Below are positions 1-10,108 of a stretch of DNA of 64,000 nt, piece after piece. The notes under the pieces were generated by a model. It searched no databases, was not told where the DNA came from, and was given only the letters and a program-made list of their open reading frames with translations. Positions within the stretch are counted from its first letter, which is position 1; the number at the start of each line of letters is the position of its first letter. The translations under genes were made by a program, and so were the position numbers. Location: contig NW_003210480.1 of NCBI RefSeq assembly GCF_000006405.1, positions 144,464-208,463 of the forward strand. Direction: 5' to 3'. Source of the stretch: Perkinsus marinus ATCC 50983 (lineage: Eukaryota; Perkinsozoa; Perkinsida; Perkinsidae).

Positions 1-662
1 GATGCTGTGATGATGAAGATACTCGAGAAGAATTGTTACCCTCTGCCAATTGACGACTTTTGTGTCCCGCTTTTGCGGTCATAATAATAATCGCCCTCCC
101 GTGCTTATGTGATGTGTATTGAGTTCGCAGTTAGGGAGGAGGAGATAACATAGTCCAGAATTAGCTAACCGTACTCGTCAGTTTGTGTGTATCGAATCGT
201 CTATCAGTCGAGTTTCCTAATACAAACCATCATAGATGGCTAAAGTCACCTAATTTCTGTTTAGTAATCGAAAGCCATAGTAAGAATTATCATCTCTGTA
301 CATATCCTATTCACAAATCATCATCAAATATGCTCACTAAATATCACTCCTTCTCCTGATATTCGCTTGATATTATGCAAGCGATTCCGCGGTTCACAGA
401 AGGAGTTCAGTCGAGATGGGGGTTGTATGCGGCGTCAAAACTGGGCCACCTGACAAACGGGTTCGCGGACAAACGCAACACATTCGATGGGTGAATGATT
501 ACACTCCAGATTTGCGATGGAATACGATCTGAAATGAATCGTGAAATAGAAAAATGATTCACTGCAGACCCATGGAATCGATGCCGGGGTCTTTAGCGCA
601 GGGTGAAAGATGTGAAGTAGCGGACCAATAAGAAACAACTGACTCGATCACCTATCCAGCGA
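1..662. other. left edge, no gene recognised
   Basis: No convincing coding exon or RNA gene is visible. A short minus-strand reading frame (435-638) lies directly behind the 663-1364 gene but has no domain or signal that supports it. Confidence 0.4.
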
Positions 663-1364
663 TCATTCAGAACGAGAATTATTTGCAACCGATGGGGGCG
701 TCCAAAGAGTGTAAGACGGTATTCGGTGAAGACCAAAGTCAAACGCGTCTACTGTATGGAAACCGAGTGCATCAATACTCAGAAAGACTTGGGCGGTCAG
801 GTTTGAGCCTGAAGGATTTACAAAGCCCGTCGCCACCAAATAAGCTGGTATGGTATAGAGGTCATCGCTCATGGGCTTCACCACGAGGCTCTCGATTTCC
901 AGGCGACCAATAGATTCACGAAGCCCAAGGTATCTCGTGTTTGGAATATTATAGTAAAGGGGAGCATAGACAGATTGGATCGTCATGCCTGTCCACATCC
1001 TATTGCGGATTCTAAGGTCAATAGTGCCTCTCACGCAGTGACGTGCTGCACTCTGTAGAGTTATTAAACCGCACCAGACGTGTTGATTCAAATTCAGTTT
1101 TTCCACTGAAAGCTGCAGAACCGATGTGGGGTGGTAGACCATAAGTAGCACGATGCAAATATAGTATAGGCCGCAAGCCAAGGACAGTCCAGGCAACAAA
1201 GCCCATACAGCTAGATGATACCAGAATCCCCTTTTTTTGTCAGCGATACCCTTGAGGATCCGCCACAACTTCAATGAGATCCTTCCAGATGGTGGCGGTC
1301 TTGACCATCGTAGAAATCCACTCGGAGTATCAGCAGAGTCATATTCAGCAATAACAGGTTTCAT
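663..1364 (-). CDS. single-pass membrane protein with a LEA2/NDR1-like lumenal region
   Basis: A single uninterrupted 233-residue frame from the first ATG to a stop. The first 50 residues are basic and Pro/Ser-rich. A strongly hydrophobic segment at about residues 50-77 looks like a signal anchor, giving a type II topology. The C-terminal 150 residues have the alternating beta-strand pattern of LEA2/NDR1-type domains, with an asparagine-containing strand (LRIRNRMWTGMTIQSVYAPL) followed by YYN and the GRLEIESLVVKP strand. The family link is by pattern only. There is one possible N-glycosylation site (SNLT) near residue 187. No intron is needed. The opposite strand carries a 76-residue shadow frame. 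The membrane call is fairly safe; the LEA2 comparison is tentative. Confidence 0.55.
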   Translation of the reverse strand: MKPVIAEYDSADTPSGFLRWSRPPPSGRISLKLWRILKGIADKKRGFWYHLAVWALLPGLSLACGLYYICIVLLMVYHPTSVLQLSVEKLNLNQHVWCGLITLQSAARHCVRGTIDLRIRNRMWTGMTIQSVYAPLYYNIPNTRYLGLRESIGRLEIESLVVKPMSDDLYTIPAYLVATGFVNPSGSNLTAQVFLSIDALGFHTVDAFDFGLHRIPSYTLWTPPSVANNSRSE

Positions 1365-2294
1365 ATCGGTGCGATGCAGAAACGGAGGTAGACGGCTTTA
1401 GAGCGTGAATCACGTGGCGTCACGTCTCGCGCCGTGTCACGGTTCAGGTAGGGACTTTATGGCTTGCGACAAGGCGAAGTTTGATCTCCATGTGAAACCG
1501 ATTGGTAGCAATCGTTATCATAGCATATTCCATTTGTCAGCGAACCGCTCTGAAAATAGGTGCCACAACTGCCTCAGATGTTCAACACGTGCCGAGGTTG
1601 AACTCGTGCCCTTTCGCGTGACATTCTACACCGATATCGACTAGCACGAACTGACTGTATAATACACAAATTGCAGACGAAGTCGGGTTGAAATTAAAGA
1701 CGATTCGAATTGATGCAGTTCAAATTGAATCTGTGACGTATCTCTATATGCGTCAGAGCAACGATGAGATGTTTGGCGTGTTCTTATCATCACAGATGAG
1801 TGCTAAAAATTGTCGTCTCGAGTACAGCGGAGCGAAGCGTTTCACGATGTACATAATCCTCACCGGCACCTACTGGGCGCGCGCCCCCAAGAAATTTCTT
1901 AGACCCAAAAAATATTAGTGTTCCCGAAAACTTGAAATCCGAAGGATTGTAATGTGATGTCACCAAATCTTTTTCTTCAAGACAATGGTTGATGGGTTCG
2001 AGAGATGATAAACTTCATGTGCTGGCGATAATATGGAAATTTCGAGGGAATTGTTAATTTCTGAACACGATCAGCCTCCTCAACGGAATTGCCGTGAACT
2101 CTCGTGTGCCGTGTGACGTTTCTATTTGTGCAGGGTGCACAAATATGGAATCTCAGCTCAAAGCTAGTTGATGATTTTATTAATATGATTGTAGATAAAT
2201 TATCTACATTCCATCAACCCTTGCCTTGACTCTCTCAATGGTTAACACCGTTCGGCACGTTGCGTAAGCAGAGTATAAGTGCTTAACGCAACAG
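1365..2294. other. intergenic, nothing recognised
   Basis: Two + strand frames of 76-79 codons (1405-1644, 1688-1918) occur here, but they show no conserved motif, signal peptide or splice context. An 8-bp inverted motif around GTAGATAAATTATCTAC lies near 2190. Confidence 0.35.
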
Positions 2295-2479
2295 CAGTGT
2301 GGGAAAATATGCTCATGGTTGCCCACATATGTTGGTGACAATATGGAAATTCTGAGGAAAATTTCCGACATTTTTGCGGGTTCCTGTACATTTCTACCCT
2401 AGTTTGTATATAAACTCCTATAGTTAGTGAGGAAACTCCCAGGGTCAACTGAGGAAAGCGATCATATATTACAACACTG
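2295..2479 (+). mobile_element. MITE-1 copy with perfect 8-bp target duplication
   Basis: Best-preserved member of the commonest repeat in the window. It begins CAGTGTGGGAAAATATG and ends with the imperfect inverse (ATATATTACAACACTG). It is flanked on both sides by the identical octamer CGCAACAG (2287-2294 and 2480-2487). Terminal CAGTG inverted repeats plus 8-bp duplications are the signature of hAT-superfamily DNA transposons. The 185-bp element has no coding capacity, so it is a non-autonomous MITE. The internal signature that recurs in all copies is a TCAACTACATGTGTTGGTGA block, a TTTCTGTACACTTCTACC block and an AGCTCAGCTGAGGAAAGC block. Confidence 0.9.
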
Positions 2480-3455
2480 CGCAACAGAGGCGACGGTGCA
2501 TAACTTTGTGCATGCGTGCACTGTATGTGATACTATCAATTTCGCTACAGTAGTGATATAGTGGCACTTATGAGGTTGACTCACGCAGCATACGGGTCAG
2601 CTACCTACAGTTGATGTCCTCACGTGAAAAGTTACTACTACGTCGAACTGGACGCTCTTAAATCGACGTACCGTTGTAATTGGAGTTTCTGTAGGGAGAT
2701 CTTGGTACAAGAACTCGCTAGCCTCAAGAAATTGAAGATTTTGATAGTGATATGGTGATTGATAAAATGTAGGCGCAAAATTTGCCTAGTACGAATGATA
2801 CTGCGTCGTGTTGAGTCTGGTTTACCACTGTACGGAAATGTTGCACACAAGTGTCTCTTCAGATTCTTATGATACTTGTCTTCCTCGCTAGCCTAGCATA
2901 TACTTTATGATTACTGTATTAACCACTTGTTAATAACTCTTGTTGACTTATCTAACAACAAGTGATACCTGATGATGAAGCCAGTGAGTGGATGAAATGA
3001 TGGTATTCTCCCATCGGTCAATATCAAATCTAACCTTGGTCGTGACCTGAACACATGTCACCTACGCCCATTAGATTACTCTCGTCATGTATGGGTCCAT
3101 GTAAGTGATTCTGCGGCTGAACAGAAGTGTGAGCGCTTACAGCCAGACCTAGTTCGCTGAGTGAGACAGATTATGACGATTTCTTGTTTGGCTAGGTGTA
3201 TCATATTTTGTGATAATGTAGTTTTCCAGTGGAGGAAAAACTGCATCGCAGTACTTCCATTGGTGAGACCTCGTCGGTGAATGCCTGCCCACATCGTGGG
3301 AATGCGGAATTCACGAATTTCTTGTTGTGGTTTTCGGCGAACTGCCCCTGCCGAACTCGCAGATCAGAGCTTTCAAAGATCTTCGCGTATGGCAGCCATA
3401 AGGTTCGAATGCTGGTGATGGAGAAAAGCCGTATATAGATTTACTCGCGTTCTTC
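2480..3455. other. intergenic; one possible orphan exon
   Basis: Near 2690-2760 a short + strand stretch after a CTGTAG acceptor reads EILVQELASLKKLK, which looks like coiled coil. It cannot be linked to neighbours. Nothing else is supported. Confidence 0.25.
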
Positions 3456-3655
3456 ACACGTGTGGTGAAATTTGCACAGGATCAACCACATGTGTTGGTG
3501 AGAATACGAAAACTCTGCAGAAATTTTGGAGAATGTCTGTTTGTTTCTTTCCACTCCTCGTAAATATTCGCTCCATTCGTGTATGAACTCATATGATTAG
3601 TGAGGAAACTATTGAGCTCAGCAGCTGAGGAAAACGAGCACATTTCGCAGCACTG
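3456..3655 (+). mobile_element. MITE-1 copy, diverged
   Basis: Starts CACGTGTGGTG and ends CGCAGCACTG. It keeps the internal ACCACATGTGTTGGTGAGAA and GAGGAAA blocks, but a 20-bp insertion lies near 3560. No clear target duplication remains. Confidence 0.75.
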
Positions 3656-3818
3656 TTTTTAACCCAATGTGCGAGCAATACACTCGATATACTAAATACG
3701 GTTGTTCACGAAAATGTTTAAGAAATTACTCCAACGGAGTGAAAATAGAGCATGCAAGAGCGCACGATGAACACACTAGTGTAATCGATCTCAGCGAGTT
3801 GTTCTCTTCACGATACCA

Positions 3819-6800
3819 ATGTCTGACGCTATCGTAGATGCTGCTTCGGCGATGCAGTCAAAGAACACTGCTATCGACATACCATTTAAATTCAGGTTTG
3901 ACTACTTACTACTTTGCTTACTTTTACTACTTTGACTACTTGAAGATTGCTATAGAAATGGAATGGAAATTTGCCCACCTCGCGCACTATTACTACTTAA
4001 AAATTTTTGAGAGGAAACGTCATATCACGGAGTTTTGATCGCTAGTTACAGTCAATGACTCATTCAGTTTTGGGAAATAGCGTTTCCCAGAGTTCTAAAA
4101 CAGTGAGAAATATCTTATTTCTCATCACAGATTTCAAATATGTGAAGACATTTACATCGGGAAACTGATTGAAGAATGTGTTCTTAATCATGTGAAAAAT
4201 TCAAAATTCTTCGATCACCATCATCATTACCTCAGCGACAAGGCCGAAGCCAGAGCAGAGTATCGCAATCGCCTTCTAGCTGAACATAACAGCGATGGTA
4301 CCTCGCTGGCTCTCATCAAACGAGACGAGGCAGTCTTCGCTAATGCTGATGAGGAGTTCAACGGGGTGGGTCGACGCCGGGTGTAGCGCGAATAATTTCT
4401 AGAGAGAAATAAAATATGTCATCAAGTGTGGTGACGTACAGCCGTATGGGAGAATATACACATGGTCAACTTTGTGTACTGGAGTTTCACCCTAGTGATA
4501 TGAAAAACGCTAGTGAGAAATATATCTCACGACTACTGCATATCACCGCGAGTATCGCGTTTTTCCTACCGAGTTTTACGCCACTTCGCGTGAAACGGGT
4601 GAAACTTCATTGAAGTTTCACACGTTTTACGTGAAGTAGTGACTTGTATTTTTCCGCGACCGATTACACAATTGTTTTCTGCGATGTGAAATATGTTTTT
4701 CACTAGGGTTTTTTATATCACGGGTGAAACTCCATTGGTGACAATTATGAAATTCAGGGTTTTTTTTTGTTGATTTTTTCTGAATTGTGTATATGTTCCT
4801 GTTCTCAGGGAAGGAAGAGCGTAGTGAGCATATATTTTTATATTGATGTACACGAAATTTTTTCTACAAAAATTTACCTCATTTCGTGGCGATGTGGGGA
4901 AAGTGCACATACGGTCAACTACATGTGGTGGTGACAATATGGAAAATTTGAGGAAATTTTAAGAAATTTTTATCGGTTTCTGTACACTTCTACTCCAATT
5001 CGTATATAAACTCCTATAATTAGTAAGGAAACTCCTGAACTCAGCTGAGGAAAGCGAATATATATGTTCCGAACTGGTTGTCGTATACTGTTGTCAATGT
5101 GTTGGGAATTTTTGGAAATTCTTATTCGTTTCTCTACACTTTTACTCCAATTCGTATATAAATTCCTATAATTAGTGGAGAAACTCCTGAACTCAGCTGA
5201 GGAAAGCGAACATATATGTTTCACCCGTGATATGGAAAAAACTAGAGAGAATATATTTCACAAACCACTGTTTATCGCGAATGCCCGGTTTTTCACCGAG
5301 TTTTGCACCACTTCGCGAGAAACGGGTTAAACTCCATCGGTTCTCGTATATTGTTGTTATCAGCGTTTGTTCATTCAGGAAATAGCAGCAGAAATTCTCG
5401 AACTCCCGAGCGGCACTCGCGTGCTTGATCTGCATTCTCAACTTCAGAAAATATCAGACGATTTCAATGACCTTGTTGATAATCTTCTAGATGAACGCGA
5501 AAAGGTGACCGTGATTATCTCCTCGAGTTTTGGTTGAAAATATTCCCAGGACTTTTTCCTGGCGTACCGAACTCATATGAATGCTGTGCAACGTGAGCTG
5601 GCTTCGTTGAAAAACTTGTCGGATTGTAAGGAAACAAGAGCTCGACGCTTGCAAAAGGTGTGCTGAATGCATCGTGCCTAGTATTAGATAATTGGTATCA
5701 TCAGATACGGGTGTTGGAAAATGAACTGCAGTGGTTTACTTCTGAGGCCTTGAGGTAAATCAATATAAAACGTTATCGATTACGAACGCAAGTCGGCGAA
5801 AAGTCTGCATGGCTCTTACGAAAATAAAATAAGATTAAATGAGATTAAAAATGAAAGTGAACGAAATGATCCACACCAAGTATTCTACTCTCACTGAGAG
5901 CGTATTCCCATCACTATAGTTAGTCATACCTCGTGAGGACTTATCATTCCGAGAATCAGAATCGCTCTAGGAGCGATACCCACTCCCGTTATCTTGGTGA
6001 TAATATGAAAATTCTGAGGAATTTTTGGAAAAATTTTACTTGATTCTACCACGATGCGTATGTGAACTTCTCTTGTTAGTGAGAAAACTCCTGAACTCAG
6101 GTGAGGAAAGCGAACGCATATTACAACACTGGAGTTCCACCCGTTTTACGTGAAGTGGCGTAAAACTCTGTGAAAACCGCGATATGTGCGGTGCTATGCA
6201 GTAGTCGTGAAATAGATTTTTCACTAGTGTTCTTCATATCACTAGGGTGGTGAAACTCCACTGTTGCATAGTACTTCGATGAATTTCGACCCAAAACTGT
6301 TATTTCCGTTAGGCTCGACGACATATGTACAAAACACCAGAAACGTCTTGACAAACTGCGCGATAACGTACAGGAGATAGAAGATGATCGTGTTTTCCTG
6401 GAAAGGGAAATCGCGCTCTCTAGAAAGGAGTTCAAGACATTAAAAGAAGCAGTTGATCGAGCACAGGTGAGCAGCAGTGTGAACCAAACCGTTATTTGAA
6501 GTAAGATTTTCAACGATTTCAATTTTCGGGAGTTCGAAAGTTAACTTTGAGTAATATCAACATGAATCGATTGACAACGTAATGTAGTGGTAGAATTCTC
6601 GAGTATCTATAATTACTAATAATATGGGATGAAAAAAATCATAGTTTGTGTCTCAACATTGAGAATTTAATACTGCAACGATGATGCACTACTTGGTTAT
6701 TTCGAATCCAAGAACATTCGTTCCTATGCCTCAGAGAAGGACTGAAGATGACAGTGAAATGTCGTTGACGTCAAGCGAAGCATATACTGATGAGAATAGC

Positions 6801-7921
6801 AGGAAGATTGATGAGGAGTATCACAACACTGAACAGTGAGAACCTCGAATTGAAAGCTCACCAGATGACGGAATACACACCATACTGGAGTTACATTCGT
6901 GATGTGAAAAACACTAGTGAAAACGATATTCCATATTTCACTAGGCGAAAAACAATTGTGAAATCGGCCAAGGAAAAGTATAAGTTCTATAATTCACATG
7001 AAGTATTACACTACTTCCCGTGAAACGGTGAAACTTCACTAAATGGTTGTAGGAATCTCGATCCAGTCAAAGAAAGTGAAATACGACGACGATACGACAG
7101 AGTCATTGCGAACTTGAATAATCTCATTCAAAATGAAGCCGCGGCTGTTTGTCGACTTCGCGACTTCGCCGTAGATGAGAATTCAGCAGGCGCGCGAAGC
7201 CTGGAAGAGACCTTTGCACGATGTGTTGATGAGGTGAATCCTGGGTGGGAAAATATGCACGTAGTCGAATTCATGTGTAGGTAACATCTGTGAAAATTCT
7301 GAGGAAAGTCTCATTGGTTTCGGTACACTTCTACAAGAATTTGTATGTAAACTTCAATCATTAGTGAGAAAAGATCTGAGTGACTAAGCTAAGGAAAGCG
7401 AACATACTTTCCAACACTCGGGAATGTATTGGAAATGAAGTTGTCGGTCGTACCTAGAGTAGGAGCCTTTTTAGCCTCGACAGATAACGTCACCTAGGGT
7501 TTGATAACAAGGAAGAAGATGTTCCTAATGTGATGATGACATTTACATGGGGAACTGATTGAAAAATGTGTTCCTAGCCATCCGTGGAAAATTCACAATG
7601 AGATCCCCCCCGGGAACATCATGGATTCCTCAATTCCTCAATATTCAGATGAGGAAACAGATTATTAGGAGAAGGAGTGGTATCAGTGATGGAAGCCCAA
7701 AAGACGGTACGGCTATGCAATCGAATACCTTTATGGGTTTGGTGTCAGCTGAGTTGAGTTGGCTCACTGCTGGCGACCGAAAGCGACTCATCGAGGCGTT
7801 CTTGCTCGATAGAGAGGTGTACAGAGATAGGCGAGTATTTTTGACGTGTAGTGTGTGCGAGGTACTTGAATTCCTCCTTGCTGAGGTGCCTTGGTCGAGT
7901 GAAAGTGAAGGTGTGTTGTAG
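3819..7921 (+). CDS. multi-exon coiled-coil protein
   Basis: Eight exons join in consistent phase: 3819-3895, 4131-4365, 5379-5504, 5550-5657, 5705-5754, 6313-6466, 6735-6835 and 7053-7233. A ninth, 7649 onward, fits phase 0. It either reads to the stop at 7919-7921 or splices at 7817 to a tiny exon ending at 7936. The start MSDAIVDAASAMQSK is the first ATG of exon 1. The protein (about 400-434 aa) is almost all charged heptad-type helix, for example DDRVFLEREIALSRKEFK and RVIANLNNLIQNEAAAVC, with a HHHH run in exon 2. No signal peptide or membrane segment is seen. The family was not recognised; long flagellar or cytoskeletal coiled-coil proteins look similar. Introns 2, 5, 7 and 8 carry miniature transposons. 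Confidence 0.75.
4441..4830 (+). mobile_element. MITE-1 split by two tandem MITE-2 elements
   Basis: The left end of a MITE-1 (4441-4478, ATATACACATGGTCAAC block) stops at an inserted MITE-2 (4479-4612), followed by a second MITE-2 in opposite orientation (4608-4737). MITE-1 internal sequence resumes afterwards (TTGGTGACAATTATGAAATTC). The whole complex lies in intron 2 of the coiled-coil gene, so MITE-2 was active after MITE-1 had settled there. Confidence 0.8.
4885..5075 (+). mobile_element. MITE-1 copy
   Basis: Internal blocks are well preserved (CATACGGTCAACTACATG, AACTCAGCTGAGGAAAGCG). It lies in the same intron as the nested complex just upstream. Confidence 0.8.
5105..5222 (+). mobile_element. 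MITE-1 right half
   Basis: Only the 3' half is present, from the TTGGAAATTCTTATTCG block to GCGAACATATATG. It fuses directly to the MITE-2 that follows, so the junction has been rearranged. Confidence 0.75.
5218..5342 (+). mobile_element. MITE-2 copy
   Basis: Runs from GTTTCACCCGTGATATGG to ACGGGTTAAACTCCATCGG and ends 36 bp before exon 3 of the coiled-coil gene. Confidence 0.75.
5993..6130 (+). mobile_element. MITE-1, 5' truncated
   Basis: Begins in the TTGGTGATAATATGAAAATTC block and ends normally in CATATTACAACACTG. A MITE-2 abuts the end. Both lie in intron 5 (5755-6312) of the coiled-coil gene. Confidence 0.75.
6128..6272 (+). mobile_element. MITE-2 copy
   Basis: Terminal inverted repeats CTGGAGTTCCACC and GGTGAAACTCCACTG are intact. 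Internally GTGCGGTGCTATGCAGTAGTCGTG and the CACTAGTG motif are recognisable. Confidence 0.8.
6482..6595 (+). repeat. dispersed repeat shared with 56743-56860
   Basis: The intron sequence with GAACCAAACCGTTAT, AACTTTGAGTAATAT and GAATCGATTGACA recurs 50 kb away inside the 56-58 kb duplication. It is not part of MITE-1 or MITE-2. Confidence 0.7.
6886..7043 (+). mobile_element. MITE-2 copy, expanded
   Basis: Runs from TGGAGTTACATTCGTGATG to GTGAAACTTCACTAAATGG. It makes up most of intron 7 (6836-7052) of the coiled-coil gene. Confidence 0.75.
7241..7419 (+). mobile_element. MITE-1 copy just inside an intron
   Basis: Left end CTGGGTGGGAAAATATGC starts 7 nt after the exon 8 donor; the right end is TTTCCAACACTC. 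No target duplication is visible. Confidence 0.75.
7540..7600 (+). pseudogene. decayed partial copy of coiled-coil exon 2
   Basis: The start of exon 2 (encoding EDIYIGKLIEECVLNH) is repeated here as GATGACATTTACATGG and following bases, but one base is deleted in the GGGAAACTG segment. The frame therefore breaks into TGA. It lies in the intron before the proposed last exon. Confidence 0.6.
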
Positions 7922-8176
7922 CATGATGATAATTAGTCATGTTTTCTTGTTGTTGATATGTCGTGTTTTGAAGGATAAGAAATGGATTCATGACGATTTG
8001 AGAAAACCAAAGACTGAGTCGCATTGACACTAATAACTCGGTTATAGTTGCAATTGTTGAGAGGCATGCTTGGGTTGATAGAGAGATTACTGTAAGGGCT
8101 GATGTCAAATGAATGTGAAGATTTTACGCATGTGAAATTATCTACCGTACAACAATCGACCGAGATGGTCGTGTAG

Positions 8177-8351
8177 CGGTATGGGAAGATATGCACATGG
8201 TCAACTGCATGTGTATGTGACACCTACGGAAATTGCGGAAATTCTTATTGGTTTCTGTACATTTTACACCTGAACTTGCATAATAACTTCTCAAATTAGT
8301 GAGGAATTTCCGGGGCTCAGCTGAGGAAAGCAAAGATATATTTCGACACTG
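8177..8351 (+). mobile_element. MITE-1 copy with perfect 8-bp target duplication
   Basis: Bounded by CGGTATGGGAAGATATGC and TTTCGACACTG, with TCGTGTAG directly repeated at 8169-8176 and 8352-8359. This is a second independent proof of the 8-bp duplication. Confidence 0.9.
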
Positions 8352-8537
8352 TCGTGTAGTTGAAGGTGTTGAACGGTTTTGAAAGGCATTGCATGGTGCG
8401 TGCTAAGAATTCAAGTTACCAACGCTATAGAAAACGGGAGAGATGCTTACTTTTGACTTGGATAACAGCAGCAGTTGAGGCTGCGGCCAAGAAGCTGATG
8501 CCGGGAATCTGACGACGCCTTTGAGACTCAAAACGGA

Positions 8538-8568
8538 GTTTACTCACTCAAAGTTTGAGTGAGTAAAC
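8538..8568. repeat. perfect 15-bp hairpin, 1-nt loop
   Basis: GTTTACTCACTCAAA is followed after one G by its exact reverse complement. Confidence 0.85.
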
Positions 8569-8579
8569 GTGACTATGTA

Positions 8580-8715
8580 CAATGGAGTTTCACCACCCTA
8601 GTGATATGAAAACACTAGTGAAAAATATATTTCACGACTACTACATATCACCGCGAATATCGCGTTTCTCACAGAGGATTACGCCGCTCCGCGTAGAACG
8701 GGTGAAACTCCAATG
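8580..8715 (+). mobile_element. MITE-2 reference copy
   Basis: Most symmetrical copy of the family. The ends TACAATGGAGTTTCACC and (reverse strand) TACATTGGAGTTTCACC give about 15-bp inverted repeats flanked by TA on both sides, which suggests a TA target. The internal core has CACTAGTGAAAAATATATTTC and a short ATATTCGCGG-type hairpin. It has no coding capacity. Confidence 0.8.
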
Positions 8716-9354
8716 TATTTCTCGCTAGGAAAGTTCAATCGATACCAGTAGTATATGCTAAGGAGCGAACGATCGCTAACTTGCATTGGGGACAGTCAAC
8801 GTTATGCGCATGTCTCAACGTTGTCAGGGAGGGAAGTTGTGCTCACGTTGTGTGGTTTGAATTGGAGATTTCTGTCAATTAAAAAATGGAGTAATTCTGG
8901 GATAAAACAACACCGAAAGAATGTTGGTAGCGGATAACGTGGATTGAGATGTACGTTGAAGCACCCTGGGGTGAACAGTCATTCGTGTCGTCCTTTGCAA
9001 GTCGTACTGGAGTACTCGCCTTGTACAGTTGACTTTAAAATCGGCGCAAGATGCCTCATGCTAATCTAATGGGAAGGTATGAGACTTGGAACGTGGGTGG
9101 AGAACAACCAATGAGAGTCTTACAGCGAGGGACGTATCGGCCCCTTTTGTATAAATCGACAGGCGTGCGATGGAAACTGCCACAGCGTTTCACAGTACGT
9201 CGCTCAACGGTTTGAAACGATCGGGCAAGCGAGCTAGCCTTGCATATAATGTCAGTCAACTGTCTATTTAAACTCCTGCTACGTACTCCTGGGGTGGTGC
9301 ATCCTTTTTTCGGATCTTTTTGCTTAATTCAGCTTGATCGTCCATCCCGTAATG

Positions 9355-9936
9355 ATGCGTGTTCTCGTTGCCGCTACCGTCCTTGCCTGCAGCATGTCGC
9401 AGAGGACCACAGCTCCCGTGATTACGACTTTGAGCTCGAGTAATGCCAGCTCTTCGGCCACGTCGAAGTTCCCTGGAAAGCCTCCAAATGTTACTACCGT
9501 TGCTCCGACTACCATGGCTGTCAATTCGTCTGCAACTACGAGCACCACAGAGTCTTTGAGTGGTCAACCAGTTGTTATCAATCAGACATCAACCTCATCG
9601 ACCTCTAGCCTTGCTTCTACTGCAATCGCAATGAACAGTACTGGTGGTCCGACTACTACCGCTTATCCGAAATCTATCGGAAATATTACGACGACCGGTT
9701 CTAGTACGGCGAGTAGGAGTAGACTTCGAGTGACGTCTGTCGCCCCATCGAGTATTCCGGAAGCGAAACCAATAAGCAGTACTCCGACTCCGTCAGCTGC
9801 TATGCGCATTTCTCCTTCTGAGCCATCTAGCAATACTTCGGTCGCTACCACAGTAGCGGCGCCTACGTCGATTGCCTCATCCGTGAAAGAATCTCATGTC
9901 GTTGCATGCCTCCTGATTTTGTCAATTTTGTCTTAA
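9355..9936 (+). CDS. mucin-like Ser/Thr-rich surface protein A
   Basis: An open frame of about 193 residues, starting at the ATG before CGTGTTCTCGTT. An upstream in-frame ATG ATG adds up to seven residues. It opens with a signal peptide (MRVLVAATVLACSMSQ) and continues with about 160 residues dominated by Ser, Thr, Ala, Pro and Val, with several N-glycosylation sequons (NASS, NVTT, NSSA, NQTS). It closes with a short hydrophobic tail (HVVACLLILSILS). That layout suits a secreted, heavily O-glycosylated, GPI-anchored coat protein. No intron is needed. It is the first and most intact of a tandem family at 9.3-12.1 kb whose members share a short signal peptide ending in SQ or AQ. Function beyond cell-surface coat is unknown. 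Confidence 0.7.
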   Translation: MRVLVAATVLACSMSQRTTAPVITTLSSSNASSSATSKFPGKPPNVTTVAPTTMAVNSSATTSTTESLSGQPVVINQTSTSSTSSLASTAIAMNSTGGPTTTAYPKSIGNITTTGSSTASRSRLRVTSVAPSSIPEAKPISSTPTPSAAMRISPSEPSSNTSVATTVAAPTSIASSVKESHVVACLLILSILS

Positions 9937-10108
9937 ATGCTTGGTATGACCAATTGTCATTCGAGAGCTCCCGTTTTCTACAAGTATGCGACGATCACCG
10001 TCTGCTCCATTTTGTACTGATTATTCACTGCCCCCGAGGAAAAGCGTTCTGTTGACAATTTGGGTTGAGTGACGTTGTGATTGGTCAGTTCATTTCAACA
10101 GCTTCGTA

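Larger units (their letters stand above)
8352..9333. other. intergenic with a MITE-2 and a hairpin
   Basis: Apart from the MITE-2 and the 8538-8568 hairpin listed separately, no coding signal was recognised. Upstream of the mucin-like gene lies only unremarkable sequence. Confidence 0.4.

Noticed and set aside
4440-4740. Short frames with apparent signal-like stretches
   Set aside because: They consist of MITE sequence.
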